This document shows positions 14,546 through 23,719 of a stretch of DNA of 38,868 nt, piece after piece. Numbering within the stretch: position 1 is the first letter of the stretch; every line of letters begins with the position of its first letter. Below the pieces are notes generated by a model. The model had not been told where the DNA came from and ran no database searches. It saw only the letters and a list, made by a program, of their open reading frames with translations. The translations under genes were made by a program, and so were the position numbers. The stretch comes from Nocardioidaceae bacterium (lineage in GTDB: Bacteria > Actinomycetota > Actinomycetes > Propionibacteriales > Nocardioidaceae): NCBI GenBank assembly GCA_013696975.1, contig JACCXO010000024.1, positions 1 to 38,868 of the forward strand. The letters are read 5' to 3'.

Positions 14546-15895
14546 CTACCGCTGTCCAGAGGGACATTGAGCGACAATGCAGCCGTGGCGGATGTCCGCA
14601 GTGTCATGCTCTGGCCTTAGGACGACAACAATCTGACAGCCTGACTTCAAGCCAAGCGACTGGGCCGCTGCCCGCAAACTTGACACCGCCAGAGTGCCGG
14701 TGGTGCGGCGCAGAACGACGTCACCGGCCAGTTCGCGGAGCGCGAAGTGCTTCTCTGAAGGAACTTGGCGGAGACCTAGCCGCCAGGTCAGCCATTTGCT
14801 GACCGTTATGCTGCTGCCCCGTAACAACTCGGAGCCGACACGGAGCCGCACCGCAATCATCTGACCGCTTGGCGATTCGACGATGTTGTCTGGCTTTCTT
14901 GGTTCTCTGTCCTCGCTCGCGAGAGCCCCTCGTTCGACGAGGTCGTACATCCCCTCCTCAGTGCGACCCACGCGCTTACTCGACAGACACTCGTTGATCC
15001 ACGACCTACTGACCGGATAACGGCCGATAGTCTCCTCAGCAAGTTGGTCAAACGTCAGCGGACCGCGTTCGCGAAGCACCTCTACTAACGCCTCGAAAGC
15101 CGAACTGTATTGACGCCTGTCCCCGAAGGTCTCCCATTCGGAGAGCACCCAGGTACCCATGGGCCGAAGTTGAGCGAAACGGCCGTCGCGCCTCAGCGCC
15201 TCGTGCAGCGAGCGCTTGGACGGCCATCCAGCAGCCTCAGCGATCTTGTCGGACGACCTTGGGTGATTCTCATTCGCGAGCCACAGGAAGGCCGCGTCTG
15301 TGCCCTTAGTCGACCGTCGAACCCATCCTGCGGCTGGGCCGGGCATCAAGGGTGATTGCCTGCAGGTGAATAACTCTTGGAATGGCAGATCTTCAGGGAG
15401 TCCAACTGACTTAGCGCGCTCATGCAACTTGGCCGCAGAGAAGGGGGCCTGTGCGGCAAGGTTCCTCAGTTGGACGTCGAGCGCATTCTGTCTCCTCGTC
15501 CACCACCCTTCGAGATCTCCTGCCCAGGTCCGGGGCCGTACGATTCCCAGACCACGGAGTAGTGCGATTGATGCGGTCGTGGAGGTCGTGCGAAACGTTT
15601 CTTGGAGCGTGTGGTCCGGGACCGCCGCCTCGGCTCCGACAGTTGCTAAAAGTTCCTCTCCAAGTTCTGGGAGCTGAGCCTCGACTGCCTCGAGGAAGGC
15701 GCTCTCGGCTCTGAGCTGGACTTGGCGGACACGCTCTCTAGTCACTCCCAAGCTGGCACCGACTTGCTCAAGGGTCTCTCCAGCGATCCTCAGTTCCAGG
15801 ACGGTTCGATACCGCTGCCCAAGCTGCTGCCATGCACTGCGAATGCGGTCCTCGTGGTGGTCGCGTTCAGCGACCTCCGTCTCAAGATGTCCCAT
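14546..15895 (-). CDS. Sigma-region-4-like and winged-helix protein, unknown function
   Basis: 449 residues. The start (LGQRYRTVLELRIAGETLEQVGASLGVTRERVRQVQLRA) is a sigma-70 region 4 type helix-turn-helix, but there is no region 2, so it is not a complete sigma factor. The middle holds winged-helix-like modules (DKIAEAAGWPSKRSLHEALRRDGRFAQL and FDQLAEETIGRYPVSRSWINECL), as in HARE-HTH-type proteins. The C-terminus is a mixed domain of unknown fold. The coding sequence is visibly less GC-rich than its neighbours, it stands alone, and it separates the hydrogenase and sugar loci. It could be an acquired island gene or an element-control protein. Confidence 0.7.
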   Translation of the reverse strand: MGHLETEVAERDHHEDRIRSAWQQLGQRYRTVLELRIAGETLEQVGASLGVTRERVRQVQLRAESAFLEAVEAQLPELGEELLATVGAEAAVPDHTLQETFRTTSTTASIALLRGLGIVRPRTWAGDLEGWWTRRQNALDVQLRNLAAQAPFSAAKLHERAKSVGLPEDLPFQELFTCRQSPLMPGPAAGWVRRSTKGTDAAFLWLANENHPRSSDKIAEAAGWPSKRSLHEALRRDGRFAQLRPMGTWVLSEWETFGDRRQYSSAFEALVEVLRERGPLTFDQLAEETIGRYPVSRSWINECLSSKRVGRTEEGMYDLVERGALASEDREPRKPDNIVESPSGQMIAVRLRVGSELLRGSSITVSKWLTWRLGLRQVPSEKHFALRELAGDVVLRRTTGTLAVSSLRAAAQSLGLKSGCQIVVVLRPEHDTADIRHGCIVAQCPSGQR

Positions 15896-15995
15896 GCACG
15901 ATTCGTAATCCGCCGCGACTCATCAGCCGCACTGACTGCATGGACGGGTTCGTGATTCTGTCTGCGTCATTGGCACCGGGACCGCCTTGTCTAGC

Positions 15996-16016
15996 CTAGA
16001 TGATACTTGCATCTAG
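15996..16016. repeat. Inverted repeat CTAGATG/CATCTAG
   Basis: CTAGATG (15996-16002) and CATCTAG (16010-16016) are exact inverted copies flanking a 7-nt centre. They lie in the 216-nt gap between the isomerase gene and the sigma-4-like gene, about 100 nt before the start of the latter. It could be an operator for that gene or a remnant structure; no T-tract follows. I see nothing else convincing in this gap. Confidence 0.35.
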
Positions 16017-16111
16017 TGGCTGCGCCTCTACTGTAACCCGCCTCTCCCCCATTGGAAATGCCCTCCTTGAGATGACCCACTCGGCAGACGCGGAGCTGGA
16101 CCTTCGTCGGC

Positions 16112-17338
16112 CTATGCCAGCATTCCTTGCCGCAGTGCGGTTGCCAACATGGGGCTAAGAGGTAGCCGGGGGATCAGCGTCGCCTGAAGGATGTGATAGC
16201 TGTCGGGTTTCCCATTCCAGATGACGCCGCTAGGCCGGTTCTGGGGATCCAACTCGTGCCACCAGGAACCCAACTCACGATCGAGGAATGAAGTAGCGAT
16301 GGAATCCCACCAGCGTTGGTACCAGTCTTCATACATGCTCTCTCCGGTCACGGACCACAAGGCCGCGGCGGTCGCGGTAGCCTCGGCTGCCGCCCAGTGC
16401 ATCCGCTCACGCACCACTGGTTGCCCCTCCCAGTCGACGGTGTACACAAACCCTTCCGTGCCGTCAACGGCCCATCCCTCGCGGACAGCCGCGTCGAACA
16501 GGTTGCGGGCATCGTCGAGCAGCCATGACGGAGCCTCGTCGTCGCCCAGAGCGGCCCGGAGGTGCAGGGTCAGTCTGGCCCACTCGAGCCAGTGGCCGAT
16601 CGTTGCACCGAACGGCCGGAAGGGGTGCGCGGGGGCGTCGACGTTGTAGTCCGGTAGGAAATTCCAGTCGCGGTCGAAGTGCTCGGGGAGTCGCCACTTG
16701 TTGGATCGGGCGAAGTCGTGCACAACGTGCGTGACGATGGTGAGCGCCCGATCGACAAGGCTGCGGTCGCCCCTGACATCCGCCGCCGAGAGCAGCGCCT
16801 CGACCGTGTGCATGTTCGCGTTGACGCCCCGGTAGTCGTCCAGCGTGGAGAAGCTCTCGTCCCACTGCTCTACTACCAGCCCTTTGTCGTCGTCCCAAAA
16901 CCTGTTGAGCAGCACATCGAGTGCCTCATCAAGCAGCGCCGACGCTCCGGTGACGCCAGCAGCCACGGCCGAGGATGCAGCGAGTACGACGAATGCGTGC
17001 TCGTACGCAGTCTTGTCGCGCGAGACCGGCCCGGAAGCGTCCACCGAGGCGTACCAGCCCGAGTACTCGGGGTCGCGGAAGCGCTTCTGGAGGGCATGGA
17101 CTCCATGGTCCGCCAAGCTCCCGCAGCCTGGTCGCCCCATCAGGTGCCCGAGTGCGAAGACGTGGGTCATCCGGCAGGTGATCCAGAGCTCGACAGGACG
17201 GTCCAGTTGGGGCCGGCCGGCCACGTCCAACCAGGCGAACCCACCGGCCGGGTGGCGAGCGGCCCGGCTGAACTCCAGCAGCCGGTCACCCTCGGCCTCG
17301 AGCCATCGCAGATGTGATGGGGTGGACAGCCAAGGCAT
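16112..17338 (-). CDS. YihS-like aldose-ketose isomerase (AGE superfamily)
   Basis: 408 residues matching E. coli YihS along its length: SHLRWLEAEGDRLLEF, ELWITCRMTHVFALGHLMGRPG, YRGVNANMHTVEALL, PDYNVDAPAHPFRPFGATIGHW, FVYTVDWEGQPVVRERMHW and a final DSYHILQATLIPRLPLSP. This (alpha/alpha)6 family interconverts mannose and fructose, or sulfoquinovose and sulfofructose in YihS, using conserved His residues. Here it overlaps the GH130 gene by ATGA and belongs to an ABC sugar operon, so conversion of released mannose to fructose is the simplest role. No sulfoquinovosidase or sulfo-sugar kinase is in the window. Confidence 0.85.
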   Translation of the reverse strand: MPWLSTPSHLRWLEAEGDRLLEFSRAARHPAGGFAWLDVAGRPQLDRPVELWITCRMTHVFALGHLMGRPGCGSLADHGVHALQKRFRDPEYSGWYASVDASGPVSRDKTAYEHAFVVLAASSAVAAGVTGASALLDEALDVLLNRFWDDDKGLVVEQWDESFSTLDDYRGVNANMHTVEALLSAADVRGDRSLVDRALTIVTHVVHDFARSNKWRLPEHFDRDWNFLPDYNVDAPAHPFRPFGATIGHWLEWARLTLHLRAALGDDEAPSWLLDDARNLFDAAVREGWAVDGTEGFVYTVDWEGQPVVRERMHWAAAEATATAAALWSVTGESMYEDWYQRWWDSIATSFLDRELGSWWHELDPQNRPSGVIWNGKPDSYHILQATLIPRLPLSPMLATALRQGMLA

Positions 17339-18312
17339 CAGGCGATGCCGAGCGACGAGTACCTGTCGCCGAGCGTGTAGGTGGCCACCCCGATGGTCGA
17401 GTCACTTTGGCCGTAGTAGGCGAACCAGGTGTCGCGGAAGAACACCAGACCCTCGACGAAGGTGACATGGGACACCAGCCCGTGGTTGTCCTCATACGTC
17501 TGCGGCTCCAACCACGGACGGTTCATCTGGGCGAGGATCCTGGTGGGGTCATCGGGGGCGAACAACAGCTGGCCGCAGGTGTAGCGGACCGATCCGTCAG
17601 CGTTCTTCACCGCCGCATTGTGCAGCAAGAGAATGAGCCCATTGTTGGTGAGGATGGGCTGGGGGCCCACCTCGACCAGAAACGAGCCGAAGGTTCCCGG
17701 AGGGGTCGGGGTCATGATCGGGTCGTCGTTCGAGCATGGGGTCCAATGGATCAGGTCGTCTGACCACGCATACCAGATGGAACCCTCTCCGAAGTACATG
17801 AGATAACGCCCGTCGACAGGCACCGGCAGAATGCCTCCGGCCTTGCTCCACGGCACAGCCGACTCGTGGCCTTGAGGCAGGAAGGTGTTGAACTGCGGGA
17901 AGAGCGGTCCGTGCTTGGTCCAGTCGAACAGGTCGGTCGACGTGGCCAGGCACAACTGGGCCGACACGTGGTTCCAACCGGTGTAGGTGAGGTAGTAGGT
18001 GCCGTCGATCTCCGTGACGCGAGGGTCCTCGGCACCGAACTGCTCGTAGTCCTCGGTTGGAACGAGCACCGGCTCAGGATGCCGTTCGAAGTGAATCCCG
18101 TCCTCGCTCGTGGCCAGACCTATATGGGACACGATGTCGTCGGCGTGGGCGCGGTAGAGAAGGACAACCTTGTCGTCCTTGACTACCGCCGCCGGGTTGT
18201 AGACGCTTGCGGATTCCCAGCCGTCGCCCTGTGGTCGCATGATCGGGTTCTGCGCGTACGGCTTGAAAGGGCCGAGCGGGAACTCTGCATGCGCGTTGCC
18301 GGGTGCCGACAT
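17338..18312 (-). CDS. GH130-family mannoside phosphorylase or hydrolase
   Basis: 324 residues with the five-bladed beta-propeller pattern of GH130: NPIMRPQGDGWESASVYNPAAVV, LLYRAHADD, LATSEDGIHFERH, then the catalytic segment FGAEDPRVTEIDGTYYLTYTG with the proton-donating Asp of the EDPR motif. GH130 enzymes act on beta-mannosides, mostly by phosphorolysis to mannose-1-phosphate; some are beta-1,2-mannosidases. It has no signal peptide, so it is cytoplasmic and acts after ABC import. GAGGAG precedes the ATG at 18312. It overlaps the isomerase gene by 4 nt. The exact linkage cannot be told from the sequence. Confidence 0.82.
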   Translation of the reverse strand: MSAPGNAHAEFPLGPFKPYAQNPIMRPQGDGWESASVYNPAAVVKDDKVVLLYRAHADDIVSHIGLATSEDGIHFERHPEPVLVPTEDYEQFGAEDPRVTEIDGTYYLTYTGWNHVSAQLCLATSTDLFDWTKHGPLFPQFNTFLPQGHESAVPWSKAGGILPVPVDGRYLMYFGEGSIWYAWSDDLIHWTPCSNDDPIMTPTPPGTFGSFLVEVGPQPILTNNGLILLLHNAAVKNADGSVRYTCGQLLFAPDDPTRILAQMNRPWLEPQTYEDNHGLVSHVTFVEGLVFFRDTWFAYYGQSDSTIGVATYTLGDRYSSLGIA

Positions 18313-18347
18313 GTCTCCTCGTTCACTGGGGGTGGTGACCTCATTGC

Positions 18348-20414
18348 CTACCTGCGGATAAAGGTGAAGCCGCCTGCCGGCACAGTCACCGAGATGGTTT
18401 CGGCTCGGCTGAAGTGAACACGCACGAGGCGGCCGTTCCCGTTGTACGACGCAACGCGGGCGCGGCCGTGGCCGGCGACACTCACCTGGGTGCCTTGGGG
18501 ATGGTCGACGGCGCTGGACAGCAGAGCGGTCCCGTGGCCTCGGCCACTGAGCACAAGCCGGGAGACGCGAGGCTCGAGGAGGACTGCATCCAGGATGGCC
18601 GGATCGGCTTTTGCGTGCCTGGCCGTCGCCGTCAGGCTGGTCGTGCCCATGGGCAGCGTCTCTGGAAGGGTCCTCGGCAGCAGCGCGCCTGGAGCAGGCG
18701 AGTCGCCCTGGGGGCCGATGTTGCCGGAGCGCACTCGTCCGAGAAAGCGGTGCTGGGCGTGGAACGCGGTGACCGCATTGCTGCCCGGTTCGAGGTTGAG
18801 CACGGGCATGACCAGACGTCGTCGGGTGGGTGGCAGGTCAAAGGACACGGAGCCTCCGGAACCCAGCTCAACATAGCCAGATCCGCTGTACAGGGATTCG
18901 CCGGTCCACAGGTCCGCCGGGTTGACGACCTGCGCGTCGCCACTCAGGGTGGCGTCCTCAGCCTGCAGCGTCCTGCTGCCGAGACGCCTGTCGACCACCG
19001 CCGTACGCGCTGATGCAGCGATCCTGGGATTCTCGTCGAGCGCGATCATCGAAAGCAGGCCGTGGATGGTCGACTCGGCGCCGGAGTTGCGGTTGATTTC
19101 GCCCTCCGCCGAGATGCCGTCGAAGGTCCGTCCAGTCGTCGGGTCGTACATCGCCTCACCGGCTGCGTTCGCGCCGAAGTACCAGGCGGCGAACATCCCT
19201 GCTATCCGTCGACCGGCGTTTCGTCCGGTGGCCGCTGAGGTGGCGAGCAGTGACTGGATCCGGGAATCCACCCCGTAGGCGATCTGCGAAGCATCGCCCC
19301 GGGTGGGAAGCCGCCCCTGGTCGGGTCCCCCTGACGTGAGCAGCCACGGGTCGAAAGTGAACGAGTCAGTGACCGCTGGGCGCGCCAGCTGCGGTTTCTC
19401 TAGTACGACGGATGCTTCCGCCAGCGCGGCGGGCATCTGAGAGCCCCACGTGTGCCAAACAGACCGGGACAGGGCCCAAGGTCGAACCGCTCCGAATGGC
19501 CATGTCCGCGCGTCGCCATGGCCCAGTGCGGCGACTCCTTTGGCGAGCTTGAACAAGACGGTCCTTGCCTGCCGGGGGCCACCCGCGGAGACGTACGCGG
19601 ACAGTCCCAGGATGGCTTCGGCTGTGGCGTCGGCTCCGTCCACGATCAGCCAGGCGGGTGTGCGCTGGCCGTCGATGTTGAGGTACTCGCCGTACCGATC
19701 CAGCACCTGCCGGTCAACCGCGTCGACCGCGAGCTTCAGCCGCTTGGCCAAGAAGGACGCGAAGGCCGGGTCCTCGTCACGGAACGCGGCATAACCCTCG
19801 CCCAGCGCCCAGATCGTCCGGGCGAGCCAGTAGGATTCGGCGCTGTCAGACGGGTCTGGCAGTTCGACCGGTTCTGCGCTTGGGTTGAGCGTCCCATCTG
19901 GCTGCATCCACAGCACGACGTTGCCCGCATCCGGGCCAGAGGCGGTCTGGAGGTAGGCCACCCCACGCAACATTTCGTAGGCGGAGTCCCTGCTCGACAG
20001 GGCGCCTGTGGCCCGCCAGTGCCGCAGGTAGACCACGGCGGCGCGCGTCATGTCATCGGCGTTGAAGGCGCCCTGGCTCCACGTGTTCGTGGCGGGGTCG
20101 TACTCACCGCCACCGACATGGCGGTAACCGCCGCTCTCATCGGGTTCTGCGTAGGTCCACAGCGTGCCGATGCTGGGCTCCACGCCGAGGCGGTACGTGG
20201 TGTGCTTAGCCTGTGTTGGTGGGTTGACCTTCACGCCCAACCAGTCGAGGTGTGCCAAATTGGTGAGTGGCGCGTTGCTGCGTGGCGTGGTCGCGGAGCC
20301 GGCTGTCTGGGCCACCCCCGAATCCGCGGTGACAGCGAGGGACGGAGAGGCCAAACCGGTAGCAAGAGCAGCCGCAGTGGCGACCATACAGCGGGCAGTG
20401 ACAGAAAAGCGCAT
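18348..20414 (-). CDS. Secreted carbohydrate-active protein with C-terminal CBM-like domain
   Basis: 688 residues from the ATG at 20414 (GAGG upstream). A cleavable signal peptide is evident (MRFSVTARCMVATAAALATG, ending near ASPSLA). Residues about 60-480 are helix-rich with repeated tryptophans (WTYAEPDESGGYRHV, ESYWLARTIWALGEGYAAF, AWLIVDGADATAEAILGLSAYV), suggesting an (alpha/alpha) toroid as in polysaccharide lyases and glucoamylase-like enzymes. Residues about 495-620 (LQAEDATLSGDAQVV, SGSGYVELGSGGSVSFDL) resemble a CBM6/35-type carbohydrate-binding module. It lies between the permease and GH130 genes in the same operon, so it likely degrades or binds the glycan outside the cell. I cannot assign a GH or PL family. 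Confidence 0.7.
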   Translation of the reverse strand: MRFSVTARCMVATAAALATGLASPSLAVTADSGVAQTAGSATTPRSNAPLTNLAHLDWLGVKVNPPTQAKHTTYRLGVEPSIGTLWTYAEPDESGGYRHVGGGEYDPATNTWSQGAFNADDMTRAAVVYLRHWRATGALSSRDSAYEMLRGVAYLQTASGPDAGNVVLWMQPDGTLNPSAEPVELPDPSDSAESYWLARTIWALGEGYAAFRDEDPAFASFLAKRLKLAVDAVDRQVLDRYGEYLNIDGQRTPAWLIVDGADATAEAILGLSAYVSAGGPRQARTVLFKLAKGVAALGHGDARTWPFGAVRPWALSRSVWHTWGSQMPAALAEASVVLEKPQLARPAVTDSFTFDPWLLTSGGPDQGRLPTRGDASQIAYGVDSRIQSLLATSAATGRNAGRRIAGMFAAWYFGANAAGEAMYDPTTGRTFDGISAEGEINRNSGAESTIHGLLSMIALDENPRIAASARTAVVDRRLGSRTLQAEDATLSGDAQVVNPADLWTGESLYSGSGYVELGSGGSVSFDLPPTRRRLVMPVLNLEPGSNAVTAFHAQHRFLGRVRSGNIGPQGDSPAPGALLPRTLPETLPMGTTSLTATARHAKADPAILDAVLLEPRVSRLVLSGRGHGTALLSSAVDHPQGTQVSVAGHGRARVASYNGNGRLVRVHFSRAETISVTVPAGGFTFIRR

Positions 20415-20484
20415 GAGATTCCTCATTCGTCGTAGGTTTTCGGTAGCTGTTCTTTGGCGGTTGACCGTCGAGCTGCACATGCGA

Positions 20485-21378
20485 TCAACCCTTGACGCCT
20501 GATCCGAGGTCGGAGGAGGTGAAGTGCTTCTGGAAGGCGACGAACAGAACGACCGCTGGGATGGCCAGGACGACGGCTCCAGCGAGGATCGCGCCATAAG
20601 GGTTCGCGGCCCGTCCCGCGATGTTGCTGATGTAGTTGGCCAGTGACACCGCCAGTGGTTGCATGTCAGCCTCTTTGGTGACGAGGAACGGCCAGAGGAA
20701 CTCGTTCCATGGCCCGATGAAGGTGAGCAACAAGGCGGTGACCAGCGCCGGTCGCACTAGCGGCAGAGCGATTGACCACAGGATGCGGAACTCTCCTGCG
20801 CCATCAATGCGAGCAGCGGAGAAGAGATCCTCGGGCAGCTGCATGAAGAACTGGCGGAAGATGAACACGGCCGTGGAGTTGATCGCAAACGGCAGAATCA
20901 TTCCCGCGTACGTGTCCGCGAGGCCGTAAGTACGCACAACCATCACGTAGATCGGGATGACCAGTAGCTGGAACGGCACGATCTGGACGAGCAACATAAC
21001 GGCGAACAAAGTGCCCTGCCCGCGGAAGTGCAGCCGGGCCAGGGCATAGCCAGCCAGCACCCCGAAGACAACGGTGAACAGGAGAACCCCTCCGGTGAAG
21101 ATGCCGGAGTTGGCCAGCGCCTGGACGAGGTTCAGTCGGTCATTGATCTGACTGTAGTTGTCCAGGGTCAAACCACCTGTGGGCACTGCACCAGCGAGTG
21201 ACGTGTCCGGCTCCTTCTGCAGAGAGCCGATCAGCATGTAATAGAAGGGGAACACGAAGATCAGCGCCCCGAGCGCGAGCACGAGGTAGCGCGGCCAGAG
21301 GCGTCCCTTCGACCGGTCGACCATCTGCTCCGGTGGGGTCGACTCTTCGGTCGTCTCGAGCTGCTGAGCGGTGGCCAT
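20485..21378 (-). CDS. ABC sugar transporter permease, MalG type
   Basis: 297 residues with six hydrophobic segments and the EAA-loop region FSAARIDGAGEFRILWSIALPLVRPAL, where the ATPase docks. The N-terminus is cytoplasmic and the first helix is about 29-50 (RYLVLALGALIFVFPFYYML). It pairs with the MalF-type permease whose gene ends 2 nt upstream. The ATP-binding subunit is not encoded in this operon and is probably a shared MsmK-type protein. The C-terminal KHFTSSDLGSGVKG ending is typical for sugar permeases. Confidence 0.92.
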   Translation of the reverse strand: MATAQQLETTEESTPPEQMVDRSKGRLWPRYLVLALGALIFVFPFYYMLIGSLQKEPDTSLAGAVPTGGLTLDNYSQINDRLNLVQALANSGIFTGGVLLFTVVFGVLAGYALARLHFRGQGTLFAVMLLVQIVPFQLLVIPIYVMVVRTYGLADTYAGMILPFAINSTAVFIFRQFFMQLPEDLFSAARIDGAGEFRILWSIALPLVRPALVTALLLTFIGPWNEFLWPFLVTKEADMQPLAVSLANYISNIAGRAANPYGAILAGAVVLAIPAVVLFVAFQKHFTSSDLGSGVKG

Positions 21379-21379
21379 G

Positions 21380-22312
21380 TCAGTCCCGTTCCAAGAGTTT
21401 CCGGTTGACCAGCGAGATCAGCAGTACTCCGATCACAAGGATGACTCCGATAGCCGATGCGGTGTCCGGGTTCCCCTGCTCGATGCCCTTTTGATACATC
21501 ACCAGGACGGGAGAACTGGAGGCTCCGTCGGGGCCACCTCCGTTAGTGAGCAGGTACGGCTCGGTGAAGAGATTCGCTCCGGTTATGGTCGCCAGAATGA
21601 CCACCAGCACGGTCGCCGGACGTACCCCCGGAACCGTGATGTTCGTGAAAGACCGGAAGCGACGCGCGCCATCGACAGCCGCCGCTTCGTACAGCTCCTT
21701 CGGCACATTTTGCAGAGCGGCCAGATAAAGCAAGATGAAGAATCCGAGCTGTTTCCAGGTGACGAAGATGGCGATCACCGGCATGGCGAGCGCGCTGTTG
21801 ACCAACCACGAGGGATCCGGGGCGAGCGGCCCGAGCAGCTGGTTGACCATGCCGCCGCTGCTGAACAGGAACAGCCACACCGCCACCAGTGCGACGCTGG
21901 CTGTGACGTACGGGATGTAGTAGGCGACCCGGAGCGCGGCCCGTCCACGGATTGCGCCGTTGAGGGCGCTTGCCAAGACGAGAGAGAGGACGACGGTGAG
22001 GGGAACGTTGATGAGAAGGAATTGGATCACGTTGAGAAACGACCGCCGTACGGCGGGATCCCCCAGCACCGTCTTGTAGTTCTCCAGACCGACGAACGGG
22101 CGATCGACCTGCGCCCCGGGGGCGGCGAAGAAATAGTCCTGGAAGCTGATCCACACCGCCAGCCCGAGCGGGTAGGCGAACACAGCAGCGAGGAACACCG
22201 CATAAGGCGCTGCGAACACAAGACCCAGCGGCTGACGCCCCAAGATGGCCGTCCGCCGCGAGCGTGAGCTAGAAGGTTTATCGGTGCTGGCCGTCTCGGC
22301 CTCCGCCTTCAT
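21380..22312 (-). CDS. ABC sugar transporter permease, MalF type
   Basis: 310 residues with six membrane segments, starting APYAVFLAAVFAYPLGLAVW after a basic, Ser-rich N-terminus. The EAA loop is LYEAAAVDGARRFRSFTNITVPGVRPA. It is the larger permease partner of the MalG-type protein; together they form the channel for the sugar taken up by the binding protein encoded 15 nt upstream. The context of GH130 and an isomerase suggests short mannosides as cargo, but no residue in the permease shows this. Confidence 0.92.
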   Translation of the reverse strand: MKAEAETASTDKPSSSRSRRTAILGRQPLGLVFAAPYAVFLAAVFAYPLGLAVWISFQDYFFAAPGAQVDRPFVGLENYKTVLGDPAVRRSFLNVIQFLLINVPLTVVLSLVLASALNGAIRGRAALRVAYYIPYVTASVALVAVWLFLFSSGGMVNQLLGPLAPDPSWLVNSALAMPVIAIFVTWKQLGFFILLYLAALQNVPKELYEAAAVDGARRFRSFTNITVPGVRPATVLVVILATITGANLFTEPYLLTNGGGPDGASSSPVLVMYQKGIEQGNPDTASAIGVILVIGVLLISLVNRKLLERD

Positions 22313-22326
22313 CTGGATTCAACTCG

Positions 22327-23610
22327 TCAGGACTGGCCGGCGAGCTCGGTGGCTTCAGCTGCTGCCGCTGCCAGGGCTTCGCTGACGGAGCCTTTACCGA
22401 AGATGACGGACGCGGAGTACTCGTCGCGGAACGCTTGCCAGATGGCGATGGAGTTGGGGACGTTGGGAACCTCGACGGTTCGAGAGCCCTGGTCGGCGAA
22501 CGTCTCGTACTCCGGGTTCTTGTCGAAGTAGTCGGCGTACGTCGACTGCAGATCCGCTCGCAGCGGCATCTGGCCGGTCATTTCCAGGAGCTCGCCGTCC
22601 TGCTCCTCGCTGGTAGCGAACTTCAGCACCTCGAACGCCGTGCCCTGGTTCTCACACGCGGAGAAAAGGCCGATGTTCTTGGCGTCAGAGAAGGTGTAGA
22701 TCTCCTCAGGACTCATGCCGCTCGACGTGGGGACGGGCGCGACACCCCAGTTGACGGCATCCCCGTACACAGCGACCGCCCAGGGGCCGACCACCGACAT
22801 GGCTGCCTTCTTGTCCGCGAACGAGTCGCCGTTGTACGCCTCCTTCTGTGAGAGTCCTTCGGCGTACAACGTCGCCCAGAAGTTCGCGACGCTCTCTCCG
22901 GCCTCGGAGTCGAAGGTCGCCTTTCCGTCCTCGACCAGTTGCTGTCCACCGCTCTCTGCCGCGAAGAGGGGGTAGAAGTCGAACCAGGACTGGAAGAACT
23001 CGCTCGTTGGGGCTGGCCAGATTGCAGCTTCGGCCGCGCCACTGTCGACGACCTTCTGGCTGGTGGCCAGGAACTCGTCGTAGGTAGCCAACGGCGGATT
23101 CTCCGGATCGACACCAGCCTCCTTCATGATGTCCTTGTTGTAGAAGATCATCACCGGATTCGATTTCCACGGGATCTGGTAGTACTGCCCGTCCGGCGAT
23201 TGGTACTGCTGCGCCGAGTCGCCACTGCGGGACTCGACATAGTCAGCCCCGCCCTCGAAACTGTCCAGGGCGACCAGGCCACCCTGCTTCTGGAACTGCG
23301 GGACGGCGGCCGGAGAGGTGTTGAACACCAGGCAGGGAGCGTTGCCGGCGGTGATGGCCGCACCGATGACCTCCTCAGAGGTTTGGCCAGCGGGGATCTC
23401 CTGCGCGGTGACCTCCTCGTTGGGGTTCTCGGCGTTCCAGGCCTTCACCATGGCCTCGCCCCAGGCGATCTCCTCCGGGTTGTTCGAGAGCCAGATCTTT
23501 ATCGGCCCTGTCGTGGTTTGCGCGTCAGGGGAACCGCCTGAGTCACCGCCGCAGGCCGCAGTCACCCCGAGAGTCAGCATCAACGTCACTGCTAGGACAT
23601 TCTTCTTCAT
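22327..23610 (-). CDS. ABC transporter sugar-binding lipoprotein
   Basis: 427 residues from the ATG at 23610, GGAG upstream; GTG codons just before it are less likely starts. The signal peptide ends in the lipobox GVTAACGGD, so the mature protein is tethered by a lipidated cysteine. The body is a family 1 solute-binding fold (IKIWLSNNPEEIAWGEAMVKAWNAENP; VMIFYNKDIMKEAGVDPENP). It is the first gene of the six-gene minus-strand operon, read from the promoter at 23720-23748 and probably repressed by the divergent LacI protein. Confidence 0.93.
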   Translation of the reverse strand: MKKNVLAVTLMLTLGVTAACGGDSGGSPDAQTTTGPIKIWLSNNPEEIAWGEAMVKAWNAENPNEEVTAQEIPAGQTSEEVIGAAITAGNAPCLVFNTSPAAVPQFQKQGGLVALDSFEGGADYVESRSGDSAQQYQSPDGQYYQIPWKSNPVMIFYNKDIMKEAGVDPENPPLATYDEFLATSQKVVDSGAAEAAIWPAPTSEFFQSWFDFYPLFAAESGGQQLVEDGKATFDSEAGESVANFWATLYAEGLSQKEAYNGDSFADKKAAMSVVGPWAVAVYGDAVNWGVAPVPTSSGMSPEEIYTFSDAKNIGLFSACENQGTAFEVLKFATSEEQDGELLEMTGQMPLRADLQSTYADYFDKNPEYETFADQGSRTVEVPNVPNSIAIWQAFRDEYSASVIFGKGSVSEALAAAAAEATELAGQS

Positions 23611-23719
23611 CACCACTCCGATCGGGGGGCGACCTCGAATAAGGACGTCCTCGGTTCTGTTGATCGTTCTTCACCTTTGAGCTATCCCGCCGACATCTGT
23701 GCATGTCAGCCGTAGAGTG

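Noticed and set aside
14430-14802. Plus-strand coding extension beyond ATPase 4
   Set aside because: A plus-strand frame here gives a partly protein-like translation, but it has no start signal and overlaps the better-supported minus-strand gene.
14546-15895. Complete sigma factor
   Set aside because: Only a region-4-like HTH is visible; region 2 is absent and the rest is winged-helix-like.
16112-18312. Sulfoquinovose degradation operon
   Set aside because: Only the YihS-like protein fits. There is no sulfoquinovosidase, sulfofructose kinase, aldolase or SLA-processing enzyme, and GH130 points to mannosides.
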